From Bacteroidales bacterium UBA1392 (lineage in GTDB: Bacteria > Bacteroidota > Bacteroidia > Bacteroidales > UBA932): a DNA stretch of 30,571 nt. Both the position numbers and the translations under genes were made by a program. Shown in pieces: positions 1 through 8,113 of the stretch (its first letter is position 1; the number at the start of each line of letters is the position of its first letter). Where the stretch lies: assembly GCA_002305275.1 (NCBI GenBank), contig DBQO01000008.1, forward strand, positions 1 through 30,571, given 5' to 3'. Under the pieces are notes generated by a model, which made no database searches, had not been told where the DNA came from, and saw only the letters and a list, made by a program, of their open reading frames with translations.

Positions 1-16
1 AATGATTTTTTTTATG

Positions 17-24
17 TAAGTTTG
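17..24 (+). promoter_or_regulatory. Putative -7 box upstream of tyrS
   Basis: The octamer TAAGTTTG fits the Bacteroidota -7 consensus TAnnTTTG exactly and lies 35 bases before the tyrS start codon. The matching -33 TTTG element would fall left of the window, so only half of the promoter can be seen. Confidence 0.4.
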
Positions 25-59
25 TAGGTTAAATCGACAATAGAAACATAGATAAGAAT

Positions 60-1364
60 ATGGTAAAGATATCAAAGAACTTCGTCAAGGAGTTGGAGTG
101 GAGGGGGATGATCCATGACATGATGCCGGGCACGGAAGAACAGTTGATGAAAGAGCCTACATCGGCCTATGTGGGCATTGATCCCACTGCGGATTCACTC
201 CATATTGGCCACCTGGTGAGCATTATGATGCTCAAACATTTTCAGAATTGCGGTCACAGACCGATAGCTCTGGTAGGTGGTGCCACAGGTATGATCGGCG
301 ACCCCTCAATGAAGTCATCCGAGCGCAATCTCATAGATGAGGCTACTCTCAGGCACAACGAAGCGGCCATTAAGAGACAGCTCTCCAAATTCCTCGACTT
401 TGACAGTGAAGCCCCCAATGCGGCCAAACTGGTCAACAACTACGATTGGATGAAGGATTTTTCTTTTCTGGATTTTATTCGCGATATAGGAAAGCATATC
501 ACCGTCAATTATATGATGAGTAAGGATTCGGTCAGAAAGCGTATCTCCGGTGATGAGCGCGAGGGCATGTCCTTTACCGAATTTACCTATCAGCTGGTAC
601 AGGGGTACGACTTTTTATGGCTTTATGAGCATGAAGGGTGCAAACTCCAGATGGGCGGCAGCGACCAGTGGGGCAATATTACCACCGGTACGGAACTCAT
701 CCGCCGCAAACTTTCCGGCGAAGCCTTTGCGATGACCTGCCCACTGATAACAAGGGCTGACGGGGGCAAATTTGGAAAAACCGAACAGGGCAATATCTGG
801 CTTGATGCAAGATACACCTCTCCTTATACCTTCTATCAGTTCTGGCTCAACGTGAGCGATGAGGATGCGCAGAAATATATAAGGATTTTTACGATGCTCA
901 CCCGTGAAGAGGTTGAGGCGGCAGTAGCCGAACACATGCAGGCTCCTCATCAAAGAAATCTTCAGAAGCTGCTCGCAAAGGAGATTACCGTAATGGTGCA
1001 TGGAGAGCAGGAATACGTCAATGCGCTTAATGCCTCGTCCATTCTTTTCGGCAACGCCACTTCGGAGGCCTTAAAGGCACTCGATGAGCAGACATTCCTC
1101 TCGGTATTTGAGGGCGTACCCCGGTTTGAACTCCGTAAGGAGCAACTCCCTTCCGACATCATCGAGATGTTGGCAGTCACCACCTCCGTATTTCCCTCCA
1201 AGGGAGAATGTCGCAAGATGATACAGGGCGGCGGTCTCTCAATCAACAAAGAGAAGGTGACGGAGACAGACTTCTTGCTGTCAGAGGAACACCTGCTAGA
1301 CGACAAGTATATTTTGGTACAAAAAGGCAAGAAGAACTACTTCATATTGAAATTTGAACAATAA
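60..1364 (+). CDS. tyrS: Tyrosyl-tRNA synthetase (TyrRS)
   Basis: Class I aminoacyl-tRNA synthetase charging tRNA-Tyr with tyrosine in the cytoplasm. The HIGH signature is intact at residues 48-51, and the KMSKS-type loop is KFGKT at residues 237-241, the usual form in bacterial TyrRS. The tyrosine-pocket motif GGSDQWGN is at about 199-206. The C-terminal 65 residues form an S4 RNA-binding domain (PSKGECRKMIQGGG). The length of 434 aa is normal for the family. The start codon ATG at 60 lies 35 bases after a -7-like box. rbfA begins 12 bases after the stop, so the two may be cotranscribed. Confidence 0.97.
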   Translation: MVKISKNFVKELEWRGMIHDMMPGTEEQLMKEPTSAYVGIDPTADSLHIGHLVSIMMLKHFQNCGHRPIALVGGATGMIGDPSMKSSERNLIDEATLRHNEAAIKRQLSKFLDFDSEAPNAAKLVNNYDWMKDFSFLDFIRDIGKHITVNYMMSKDSVRKRISGDEREGMSFTEFTYQLVQGYDFLWLYEHEGCKLQMGGSDQWGNITTGTELIRRKLSGEAFAMTCPLITRADGGKFGKTEQGNIWLDARYTSPYTFYQFWLNVSDEDAQKYIRIFTMLTREEVEAAVAEHMQAPHQRNLQKLLAKEITVMVHGEQEYVNALNASSILFGNATSEALKALDEQTFLSVFEGVPRFELRKEQLPSDIIEMLAVTTSVFPSKGECRKMIQGGGLSINKEKVTETDFLLSEEHLLDDKYILVQKGKKNYFILKFEQ

Positions 1365-1376
1365 AAATATAAGGTT

Positions 1377-1724
1377 ATGGAAAACGAAAGCAAAAGACAG
1401 CGTATGGTAGCAAGGCAGATCCAGCGGGATCTTGCTGAAATAATAAGGGGTAGAGGTATGGCTGCCTTTGACGGGGCCATGGTAACGGTAAGTGGAGTAA
1501 AGATGAGTCCCGACCTCTCGCTTGCGAGAGTTTATGTGAGCATTTTCCCTTCAGATAAGAGTCAAAAGGTAATGGATACCCTAAGCCTTCAGAACAGGAG
1601 TCTGCGGGGAGAATTGGGCAATCTCGTGGCTAAACAGTTGAGGATTGTGCCTGAGCTTACATTCTTCATAGATGATTCGCTCGACTATGTCGAGCATATA
1701 GACGAGCTGCTCAATAAGGAGTAA
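1377..1724 (+). CDS. rbfA: Ribosome-binding factor A
   Basis: Small cytoplasmic factor that binds the 30S subunit near 16S helix 1 and assists late 16S rRNA maturation and cold adaptation. At 115 aa it matches the family length. Recognisable features are the N-terminal segment RQRMVARQIQRDLAEII, the central VTVSGVKMSPDLSLARVYVS strand typical of the KH-like fold, and the C-terminal LRIVPELTFFIDDSLDY segment. Its stop codon TAA overlaps the ATG of the next gene by one base (TAATG at 1722-1726), indicating translational coupling to the permease, an arrangement common in Bacteroidota. Confidence 0.95.
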   Translation: MENESKRQRMVARQIQRDLAEIIRGRGMAAFDGAMVTVSGVKMSPDLSLARVYVSIFPSDKSQKVMDTLSLQNRSLRGELGNLVAKQLRIVPELTFFIDDSLDYVEHIDELLNKE

Positions 1725-2935
1725 TGAACCTATCGACTTTTATTGCCGGGCGCTATCTCTTCGCAAAGAAGTCTCACAATGTGATTAATATCATATCAGG
1801 CATCTCTGCGGCGGGAATTGCCATAGGTTGTGCCGCCCTGGTGGTGATAATGTCGATATACAATGGTTTTGACTCCATTATACGCACACTCTACAACAGT
1901 TATACCCCCGATCTTCTTATAACCCCCGCAGAGGGAAAGGTCTTTACAACTGAGAGTGAAGGATTCGAAAAGATAAGGAGCGATGCTTCGGTTCTCTCTT
2001 TTTGTGAGGTGTTGGAGGAAAATCTCTTTGTCAGATATGGAGACAGTCACATCGTTGCTACGGCGAGAGGAGTGGATTCGGTCTATATAAGTGCCACGGG
2101 ATTGAAGGATTATGTGGTTGAGGGCAATTTTGAACTGGAGTTCGGTGATCTTAAGCAGGTGGTCTTAGGCCATACGCTCGCGCAGGAACTGGGATTGAAG
2201 ATAGCATTTGTATCACCATTGGAGGTCTATTTTCCTTCCAGGACTGCGGATGTTTCGCCGGTCAACCCTTTTGCCTCGCTTCGCAGCCAGCGTCTCTATC
2301 CTGGCGGCATCATCTCTCTTGACCAAAATTTTGACAAGAAGTACATGTTTATGCCGGTTGAGAGCCTCCGCTCCCTGCTGGATTATGACAAAGAGGTTAC
2401 TTCGGTTGAGATATATGTCGATTCCAGCGCTCTTTCGCCGAATGGAGTGATAACTGCGGATTTTCAGAAGAGGGTAAGTGCAGCATTGGGTGACTCTTTT
2501 ACGGTTAAAAACCGGCAGCAGCAAAATGAGTCTCTCTATAAACTTCTCTCTTACGAGAAAATTGCCATCTACGCCATACTGCTCTTCGTTATGATTATAA
2601 TTTCGTGCAATATCTTCGGCTCGCTTTCGATGCTGATTATAGAGAAGCGCGACGATATAGAGATATTGAAGTCGATGGGAGCCGATGAGAGGCTTATAAA
2701 AAAGATTTTTGTCAAGGAGGGATGGATGATTTCGCTACTCGGCATTGCAGCCGGCATAGCTCTGGGGCTTTTGGTCTGTCTATTGCAGCAGAGAGTCGGA
2801 TTGGTCAGGATGCCCGGCAATTTTATAGTTGAATATTACCCGGTAGTGATACGCTGGAGTGATATTTTGGTTATTGCGAGTGGTGTGGGATTGATAGGTT
2901 ATCTGGCTGCGGTGGTTTCACGAGCAGCCAACTGA
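1724..2935 (+). CDS. ABC transporter permease, LolC/LolE (FtsX-like) family
   Basis: Inner-membrane permease of the MacB/LolCE superfamily, which in known members extracts outer-membrane lipoproteins or performs mechanotransmission together with a LolD-type ATPase. It has 403 residues with one N-terminal membrane helix (about 20-45, in ISAAGIAIGCAALVVIMSI), a periplasmic domain of about 220 residues, and three C-terminal helices (about 275-400) holding the FtsX motif IEKRDDIEILKSMGA. No ATPase is encoded beside it, so it must use one encoded elsewhere. It overlaps rbfA by one base. The family assignment is firm; whether the substrate is lipoprotein is inference. Confidence 0.9.
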   Translation: MNLSTFIAGRYLFAKKSHNVINIISGISAAGIAIGCAALVVIMSIYNGFDSIIRTLYNSYTPDLLITPAEGKVFTTESEGFEKIRSDASVLSFCEVLEENLFVRYGDSHIVATARGVDSVYISATGLKDYVVEGNFELEFGDLKQVVLGHTLAQELGLKIAFVSPLEVYFPSRTADVSPVNPFASLRSQRLYPGGIISLDQNFDKKYMFMPVESLRSLLDYDKEVTSVEIYVDSSALSPNGVITADFQKRVSAALGDSFTVKNRQQQNESLYKLLSYEKIAIYAILLFVMIIISCNIFGSLSMLIIEKRDDIEILKSMGADERLIKKIFVKEGWMISLLGIAAGIALGLLVCLLQQRVGLVRMPGNFIVEYYPVVIRWSDILVIASGVGLIGYLAAVVSRAAN

Positions 2936-2944
2936 TAGGTATAT

Positions 2945-3062
2945 GTACAAAAAAAAGGGCTGACCCTCTGCCGGAATCAAACCCCTTTCCTTGTGTACTA
3001 AAACCTAAACCTACTATATAGATGCAATAAAGGGTAAAAACGTTGCATCATTTTTGCAAAAA
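2945..3062 (+). promoter_or_regulatory. sufB leader with three inverted repeats
   Basis: The 148-base gap before sufB contains three symmetrical elements. First, an imperfect inverted repeat has its arms at 2945-2959 (GTACA, A-run, GGG) and 2982-2998 (CCCCTTTCC..GTGTAC). Second, GATGCAA at 3021-3027 is repeated inverted as TTGCATC at 3043-3049 with a 15-base spacer. Third, a perfect 12-bp palindrome TTTTTGCAAAAA lies at 3051-3062. Between the first two lies the phrase AAAACCTAAACCTAC. The first element could be a terminator for the permease gene. The other two sit where an operator for the suf operon would be. No clear -33/-7 pair was found. Function is inferred from position only. Confidence 0.35.
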
Positions 3063-3083
3063 AGTTGAAATATTTTAAAAATA

Positions 3084-4520
3084 ATGGATAACGAGAGAAA
3101 AGTCATAGAAGAAATTGCCGGTGGAGAGTACCGGCATGGCTTCGAAACCGACCTGGAACAGGAATTTATTCCCAAAGGATTGAACGAGGATATAATCCGC
3201 ATTATCTCCGCCAAAAAGGAAGAACCTGAGTGGATGCTGGATTTTCGCCTCAAGGCTTTTGCCAAATGGCAGCAGAAGAGCATGCCCACCTGGGCCCATC
3301 TTGAGATTCCCGAAATTGATTTCCAGGATATCATATATTATGCTGCTCCGAAGATTACGAATAGCTCCGGAGAGATTGATCCTGAGCTGGCAGCTACTTT
3401 TGACAAGCTGGGGATCCCGCTACATGAGCGCAACGTGCTGGGCGGAGTGGCGGTGGATGCCGTATTCGACTCGGTCTCAGTCAAGACCACCTTCAGGGAG
3501 ACTCTTGCGGAGAAAGGAATCATATTTTGCTCCTTTTCGGAAGCGGTCAGGGATTACCCCGATCTGGTGCGTAAATATCTGGCTTCGGTCGTCCCGATAG
3601 GTGATAACTATTTTGCCGCTCTAAACTCCGCAGTTTTCAGCGACGGCTCCTTCTGCTATATTCCCAAAGGGGTCAGGTGTCCGATGGAACTTTCGAGCTA
3701 TTTCCGCATAAATGCGAAAGGCACCGGACAGTTTGAGAGGACTCTGATCATTGCTGATGAAGGCTCCTATGTGAGTTATCTGGAGGGCTGTACGGCACCG
3801 ATCCGCGATGAGAATCAGCTGCACGCGGCGGTGGTAGAGATCATAGTGGAACGCGATGCCGAAGTGAAATACTCCACGGTTCAGAATTGGTATCCGGGAG
3901 ATAAGGAGGGCAAAGGCGGTATATACAATTTTGTGACAAAGAGAGGCCTCTGTAAGGGTTCGGGCAGCCGTTTGTCCTGGACACAGGTGGAAACGGGATC
4001 CTCCATTACCTGGAAATATCCCAGTACCATACTTAGGGGAGACAATTCCAGCTCGGAATTCTATTCCGTAGCGGTGACGAACAACCGCCAACAGGCAGAC
4101 ACAGGTACCAAAATGATCCATTTGGGTAAAAATACCGTAAGTCGCATCGTAAGTAAGGGTATCTCGGCAGGTTATAGCCAGAATAGTTACCGTGGGCTTG
4201 TAAAAGTGGCCCCCGGTGCTTCCGGATCGCGTAATCACTCCCAGTGTGACTCCCTTTTGTTGGGAGACAAATGCGGTGCTCACACCTTTCCCGTGATACA
4301 GTGTGATAATCTAAGCTCGGTAGTGGAACACGAGGCCACCACCTCCCGGATAAGTGAAGATCAGCTCTTCTATTGTCGTCAGAGAGGCATCCCGGAGGAG
4401 GATGCGGTAGGACTTATCGTAAACGGTTATGCGAGAGAGGTGCTGAATCAACTCCCCATGGAGTTTGCAGTCGAGGCGCAAAAACTATTGCAAATATCAC
4501 TTGAAGGAAGTGTAGGATGA
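3084..4520 (+). CDS. sufB: Fe-S cluster assembly scaffold SufB
   Basis: Cytoplasmic component of the SufBC2D complex, the scaffold on which [Fe-S] clusters are built. It has 478 aa, the usual size. The C-terminal beta-helix carries family signatures: SRNHSQCDSLLLGDKCGAHTFP around residue 380 and the C-terminal SEDQLFYCRQRGIPEEDA with the conserved Cys, followed by GLIVNGYAREVL. The ATG at 3084 follows an AT-rich leader. The stop overlaps the next start by four bases (ATGA at 4517-4520), so translation of sufB and the PnuC-like gene is probably coupled. It is the first gene of a sufB-pnuC-sufC-sufD operon. Confidence 0.97.
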   Translation: MDNERKVIEEIAGGEYRHGFETDLEQEFIPKGLNEDIIRIISAKKEEPEWMLDFRLKAFAKWQQKSMPTWAHLEIPEIDFQDIIYYAAPKITNSSGEIDPELAATFDKLGIPLHERNVLGGVAVDAVFDSVSVKTTFRETLAEKGIIFCSFSEAVRDYPDLVRKYLASVVPIGDNYFAALNSAVFSDGSFCYIPKGVRCPMELSSYFRINAKGTGQFERTLIIADEGSYVSYLEGCTAPIRDENQLHAAVVEIIVERDAEVKYSTVQNWYPGDKEGKGGIYNFVTKRGLCKGSGSRLSWTQVETGSSITWKYPSTILRGDNSSSEFYSVAVTNNRQQADTGTKMIHLGKNTVSRIVSKGISAGYSQNSYRGLVKVAPGASGSRNHSQCDSLLLGDKCGAHTFPVIQCDNLSSVVEHEATTSRISEDQLFYCRQRGIPEEDAVGLIVNGYAREVLNQLPMEFAVEAQKLLQISLEGSVG

Positions 4521-5191
4521 TTAAAGAGATAATAAACTATCCGCTTTTTACCATTGCCGGTGATCTTCCGGTGCTGCTTATCGACCTTGTCACCGCGATA
4601 TTCGGGTTGACTTGCGTCTTTCTGGCCGGTCGCAACAGCAAGTACAACTTCTGGGTGGGCTATTTCTATACGGCACTTCTCTTTCTGATGTTTTGGAATA
4701 AAAATCTCTACGCCAGCCTCATACTTCAGCCCATATCTTTGGGTATAAATATTCTGGGCCACTATAGGTGGACCCATCCTAAAAAAGGGGAGGAGAGCTC
4801 TTCAGACCCCAAATCCCTTAAGGTGACCATGCTCACCTGGCGCCAGAGGACAATCACCATAGCATTGGTCTTCCTTCTGGCGATAGTATGGGGATGGGTG
4901 CTGAGGCAACTTGGTACAAGATGGTTCGTGGGAGTGTTCCCTTCCGACCCAATACCCTATCTGGATGCATTTGTGACGGTATTGATACTTGTGGCACAAT
5001 TTCTTTCCGCTCAAAAGAAGTGGGATTGCTGGGTTGTCTGGCTTTTTGTCAACATCACTCAGATAATACTTCACATCTCGGTAGGCCACATATTCATGCC
5101 TATTGTGAGTGGGCTATACCTCATCAATGGTTTGGCCTCCCTCTATACTTGGTTTAAATTGTACAAAAAAGAAAAAAACGATAATAAATGA
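4517..5191 (+). CDS. pnuC: PnuC-like nicotinamide riboside/vitamin transporter
   Basis: Membrane protein of 224 aa with about seven hydrophobic segments, matching the PnuC family of facilitators that import nicotinamide riboside or related vitamins (PnuT, PnuX branches carry thiamine or riboflavin). Family-like features are the aromatic-rich helix NFWVGYFYTALLFLMFWNKNLY, the ILQPISLGINILGHYRW segment, and the C-terminal WDCWVVWLFVNITQIIL helix. Substrate cannot be decided from the sequence. It lies between sufB and sufC with ATGA overlaps on both sides, an uncommon place for a vitamin transporter. A link to Fe-S enzymes of NAD or thiamine synthesis is only conjecture. Confidence 0.85.
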   Translation: MIKEIINYPLFTIAGDLPVLLIDLVTAIFGLTCVFLAGRNSKYNFWVGYFYTALLFLMFWNKNLYASLILQPISLGINILGHYRWTHPKKGEESSSDPKSLKVTMLTWRQRTITIALVFLLAIVWGWVLRQLGTRWFVGVFPSDPIPYLDAFVTVLILVAQFLSAQKKWDCWVVWLFVNITQIILHISVGHIFMPIVSGLYLINGLASLYTWFKLYKKEKNDNK

Positions 5192-5946
5192 ACAACGACA
5201 ACATTATGCTTAAAATAAGCGGACTAAAAGTCTCCATAGATGACCGTGAAATCCTCACAGGCGTCAATCTGGAGGTAAGGCCGGGAGAGGTACACGCCAT
5301 TATGGGTCCAAACGGCTCCGGCAAAAGTACTCTTTCCGCAGTACTTGCGGGTAATGAGAATTTCAAAGTGACCGAGGGGGAAGTCCTTTTCGAGGGTGAG
5401 GATTTGCTCAAACTCTCTCCGGAAGAGCGCTCCTGGGCAGGCGTTTTTCTGGGATTCCAGTATCCGATAGAGATCCCCGGAGTGACAAACGTCAATTTTA
5501 TAAAAACTGCCATAAATGAGCACCGCAAACGGAAGGGACTTCCCGAACTTAGTGCGGCGCAATTTCTCAAATTGATGCGGGAGAGAATGGCTTATGTCGA
5601 TATGGATAGCAGCTTCACCTCAAGGGGAGTCAACGTGGGATTTTCCGGAGGGGAGAAAAAACGAAACGAGATATTCCACATGGCGATGCTCGAGCCGAAA
5701 CTCGCAATCCTTGACGAAACGGACTCAGGACTGGACGTGGATGCACTTCGCATAGTTGCAAGCGGCATCAACAGGCTAAAAACCCCTCAGAATGCGACAA
5801 TAGTTATAACACACTACCAGCGTCTTCTCGACTACATAGTACCCGACTACATCCACGTCATTTACAAGGGGAGCATCATCAAAAGTGCAGGCCGCGAACT
5901 TGCACGGGAAATCGAACAACGAGGTTACGACTGGCTGATCAATTGA
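5188..5946 (+). CDS. sufC: Fe-S cluster assembly ATPase SufC
   Basis: Soluble ABC-type ATPase that drives conformational change of the SufBC2D scaffold. The Walker A motif GPNGSGKST is near residue 38, the ABC signature FSGGEKKRNEI near 150, and Walker B with its catalytic Glu (LAILDETDSGLD) near 172. The H-loop is VITHYQR. The 252-aa length is normal. It overlaps the PnuC-like gene by four bases (ATGA at 5188-5191), and its stop lies two bases before the preferred sufD ATG, so the four genes form a tightly packed translation unit. Confidence 0.97.
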   Translation: MNNDNIMLKISGLKVSIDDREILTGVNLEVRPGEVHAIMGPNGSGKSTLSAVLAGNENFKVTEGEVLFEGEDLLKLSPEERSWAGVFLGFQYPIEIPGVTNVNFIKTAINEHRKRKGLPELSAAQFLKLMRERMAYVDMDSSFTSRGVNVGFSGGEKKRNEIFHMAMLEPKLAILDETDSGLDVDALRIVASGINRLKTPQNATIVITHYQRLLDYIVPDYIHVIYKGSIIKSAGRELAREIEQRGYDWLIN

Positions 5947-5948
5947 CA

Positions 5949-6950
5949 ATGAAACAGAACTATATATACGCACCCAATCTTACCAGCGAATTTAAATGTA
6001 AGGTGCCTCTGCAAGGGACACGGCAACTCTTTATTGTAAATGGAAGGGTACAGGGAGGCAGGAGTCCATTCTCACTCAGGCTTGAAGAGGGAGAGGCGAT
6101 GGAAGAGATACTCCAGATCATCTCCGTGCGCCACAAGTCCTATAAAGAAGAGCTCTCCACGCAGCAGGACTTCCATTTCGGGAAAGGCTCCGTGGGTAGA
6201 ATAATCCAATGCTCTCACACCTTCTCGCCGGACAGATTCGTGACTACTGAAAAGGTTACCATAACGGTGGAAAGAGATGCATCAGCTGAGTTTTGCATTA
6301 TGCAGAATGAACACAATAATGCGGAACACAACACCTCATACGAGGCAAATCTGGCTGAGGGAGCCTCTCTCAATATGGTCTTTCTCTCGCTGCACGGCGG
6401 AATCATACGCAACGAGATAGTTGTCAATCTCAATGGAAGTCATGCGCAATGCGACCTTGCAGGACTCTACCTCACCGATTCCAGGCAGCTGATGGACAAC
6501 AATATCCATCTCAATCACCTGGTTCCCTACTGTACCAGCAGCCAACTCTTCAAGGGAATCCTCGACGACGAAGGAGTAGCCCGCTTCTATGGTCTTATCA
6601 AAGTAGCGCCGGATGCGCAGAAGACGGAGGCCTACCAAGCCAACCACAACCTGCTTATTTCCGACAAGGCAAAGGCACACACCAAACCTCAGCTGGAAAT
6701 CTATGCAGATGATGTAAAATGCAGCCATGGAGCCACCATGGGGCGCCTGAATGAAGACGAACTCTTCTATATGCGTACCCGAGGTATCCCTGCGGCAGAA
6801 GCGCGCATACTTCAACAGAAGGCATTTGCACATGAAGTGCTGGAGAAAATTTCCAACACTCAACTTCGCGAAAGGATGCTCAATTTAGTAGAAAGAAGGC
6901 TTCGCGGTGAATTCTCACATTGTAAGAACTGCACCAACCATTGTTGTTAG
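5949..6950 (+). CDS. sufD: Fe-S cluster assembly protein SufD
   Basis: SufB paralogue that pairs with SufB in the SufBC2D complex and is needed for iron acquisition by the scaffold. The C-terminal beta-helix signature CSHGATMGRLNEDELFYMRTRGIP is present, as is APDAQKTEAYQANHNLL. The length is 333 aa from ATG 5949. A TTG six bases upstream (5943) would overlap the sufC stop by four bases, but ATG is preferred. The last nine residues (CKNCTNHCC) hold four cysteines, which is unusual to see in a scaffold tail and might bind metal. No sufS or sufE/sufU follows; the next gene is convergent and overlaps by four bases. Confidence 0.95.
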   Translation: MKQNYIYAPNLTSEFKCKVPLQGTRQLFIVNGRVQGGRSPFSLRLEEGEAMEEILQIISVRHKSYKEELSTQQDFHFGKGSVGRIIQCSHTFSPDRFVTTEKVTITVERDASAEFCIMQNEHNNAEHNTSYEANLAEGASLNMVFLSLHGGIIRNEIVVNLNGSHAQCDLAGLYLTDSRQLMDNNIHLNHLVPYCTSSQLFKGILDDEGVARFYGLIKVAPDAQKTEAYQANHNLLISDKAKAHTKPQLEIYADDVKCSHGATMGRLNEDELFYMRTRGIPAAEARILQQKAFAHEVLEKISNTQLRERMLNLVERRLRGEFSHCKNCTNHCC

Positions 6951-7957
6951 CCCTCTGAGGCTTCATAGCCTTGCGCACGGATGTTGAGTTCAGCTCCCTC
7001 CGGAGTGACCAGTACCGCTCCCACTTCGGGGCGGGCAAGGTGTCCTATGACATCATAATCCTGAAACTCTTTTCTGATCACATCATGCTTTTCGATAGGC
7101 ACGGTAAAGATGAATTTGTAGTCCTCTCCTCCGTTGATTATGGCCGTCACCATATCCATCTCTATTTCCTGAGCCATTTCGAGACTCTGCGAGGAGACGG
7201 GTATCCTGTCGAGGTAAATTTTAGCTCCGAAGCCGCTATCTTTCACGAGGTCCAATACTCCGGCACCCAGACCTCTGGTCAGGAAATATCCTGCCGAAGG
7301 GTAGATCTCCTCTTTCAGAAATCTGCTTAACACGGAGGGATTGATTTCAGGGCTTAGGTAGGCAGCCAGCAGATGTTTGTATTTTGAGAGATCGGGTTGC
7401 TGCGAACTCTCTTCAATAAAGGAGACTTTCTCCCTTTGGAGTACGTGAAGTCCCATATAGGCAGCCCCAATATTGCCCGTAAGGCAGATAAGGTCCATAT
7501 TTTTGGGTGCGGGAACTTTTGCTATGATGCCTTTTTTCTGGACTCCGGAGGAGGAGATGCTGATGCAGAGCCCCGTAAGTGAAGGGTTGAGCTCCAGAGA
7601 GAGATGTTTTATCGCATGCTCCTTGGCTGCTGCCACAAAGCCCGACCAGAGATCGGTAACATCTTCTACGGAGAATCGGCTTGAGAGTCCGAGATTGAGC
7701 GAGAGTGAGGCCGGTTGGTGAAGCAGCGCATAGATTTCTCCCATGGCGCAGAGTGCGGCTTTATATCCGAGATGTTTGAGAGGGGTATAGACCAGGTCAA
7801 AATTGACCCCTTCCAGTAGGATTTTATGAGAAGTGCAGCACTCACCCTTTTCGGAGAGTTTTATGGTGCGTTCATTGGTGTATCCGGTATTCTCAAAAAG
7901 ACGGTTTATGAGGTTTTCTCTGCCGATGGTTGAGATTTCAGTTCTTGTTGTTCCCAT
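6947..7957 (-). CDS. ThiL-like protein (thiamine-monophosphate kinase family), probable pseudoenzyme
   Basis: The 336-aa protein matches ThiL/AIR-synthase-type ATP-binding enzymes along its length: LLEGVNFDLVYTPLKHLGYKA (about 47-67), GNIGAAYMGLHVL (161-173) and GGEDYKFIFTVP (276-287) are typical of Bacteroidota ThiL. However, the Mg/ATP-binding aspartate motifs appear lost. The N-terminal GDDAA is KGECC (37-41), the TD before LLMEG is absent, the SD pair is GE (73-74), GGDT is replaced by SLELN (120-124), and the SDGL motif is TRGL (227-230). True ThiL makes thiamine pyrophosphate from the monophosphate; this copy is probably not a kinase. It converges on sufD, overlapping by four bases. An intact ThiL would be expected elsewhere. 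Confidence 0.75.
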   Translation of the reverse strand: MGTTRTEISTIGRENLINRLFENTGYTNERTIKLSEKGECCTSHKILLEGVNFDLVYTPLKHLGYKAALCAMGEIYALLHQPASLSLNLGLSSRFSVEDVTDLWSGFVAAAKEHAIKHLSLELNPSLTGLCISISSSGVQKKGIIAKVPAPKNMDLICLTGNIGAAYMGLHVLQREKVSFIEESSQQPDLSKYKHLLAAYLSPEINPSVLSRFLKEEIYPSAGYFLTRGLGAGVLDLVKDSGFGAKIYLDRIPVSSQSLEMAQEIEMDMVTAIINGGEDYKFIFTVPIEKHDVIRKEFQDYDVIGHLARPEVGAVLVTPEGAELNIRAQGYEASEG

Positions 7958-7975
7958 TGGATGTAGAAATTTTTA

Positions 7976-7983
7976 CAAAAGTA
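7976..7983 (-). promoter_or_regulatory. Putative -7 box for the ThiL-like gene
   Basis: On the - strand the octamer reads TACTTTTG, an exact TAnnTTTG match, 18 bases upstream of the ATG at 7957. A -33 TTG (CAA at 8011-8013 on the + strand) lies 27 bases further, which is longer than the usual 19-21, so only the -7 element is convincing. Confidence 0.4.
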
Positions 7984-8036
7984 CAAAAAAATGTAACAGT
8001 AATGTAATGGCAAGAAATATAGGACTTTGTTAAAAT

Positions 8037-8069
8037 TGTTGATAACTTTGTTGATAACTATGTTGATAT
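8037..8069 (+). repeat. Three 12-bp-periodic TGTTGATAA repeats upstream of nrdJ
   Basis: TGTTGATAA occurs at 8037-8045 and 8049-8057, and TGTTGATAT at 8061-8069, each starting exactly 12 bases after the last. The unit differs by one base from the DnaA box TGTGGATAA. Between copies one and two, TAACTTTG (8043-8050) is an exact -7 consensus, so a protein binding the repeats would cover a possible nrdJ promoter, although no well-spaced -33 element was found. The array lies about 130 bases before the nrdJ start. Its role as an operator or DnaA-type site is inference. Confidence 0.5.
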
Positions 8070-8113
8070 TACTGGAAAGGCCTATGCATTTTGCTGTAAC
8101 TTGCGTACCTGAA

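Noticed and set aside
3621..4283. Long open frame of 220 codons on the - strand inside sufB
   Set aside because: It is wholly antisense to the well-supported sufB, with no recognisable domain or promoter.
5943..5951. TTG start for sufD, overlapping the sufC stop
   Set aside because: The ATG six bases downstream is a better start; the extra residues (MT) add nothing to the family alignment.
6336..6863. Open frame of 175 codons on the - strand inside sufD
   Set aside because: Antisense shadow of sufD; the protein shows no family-like motif.
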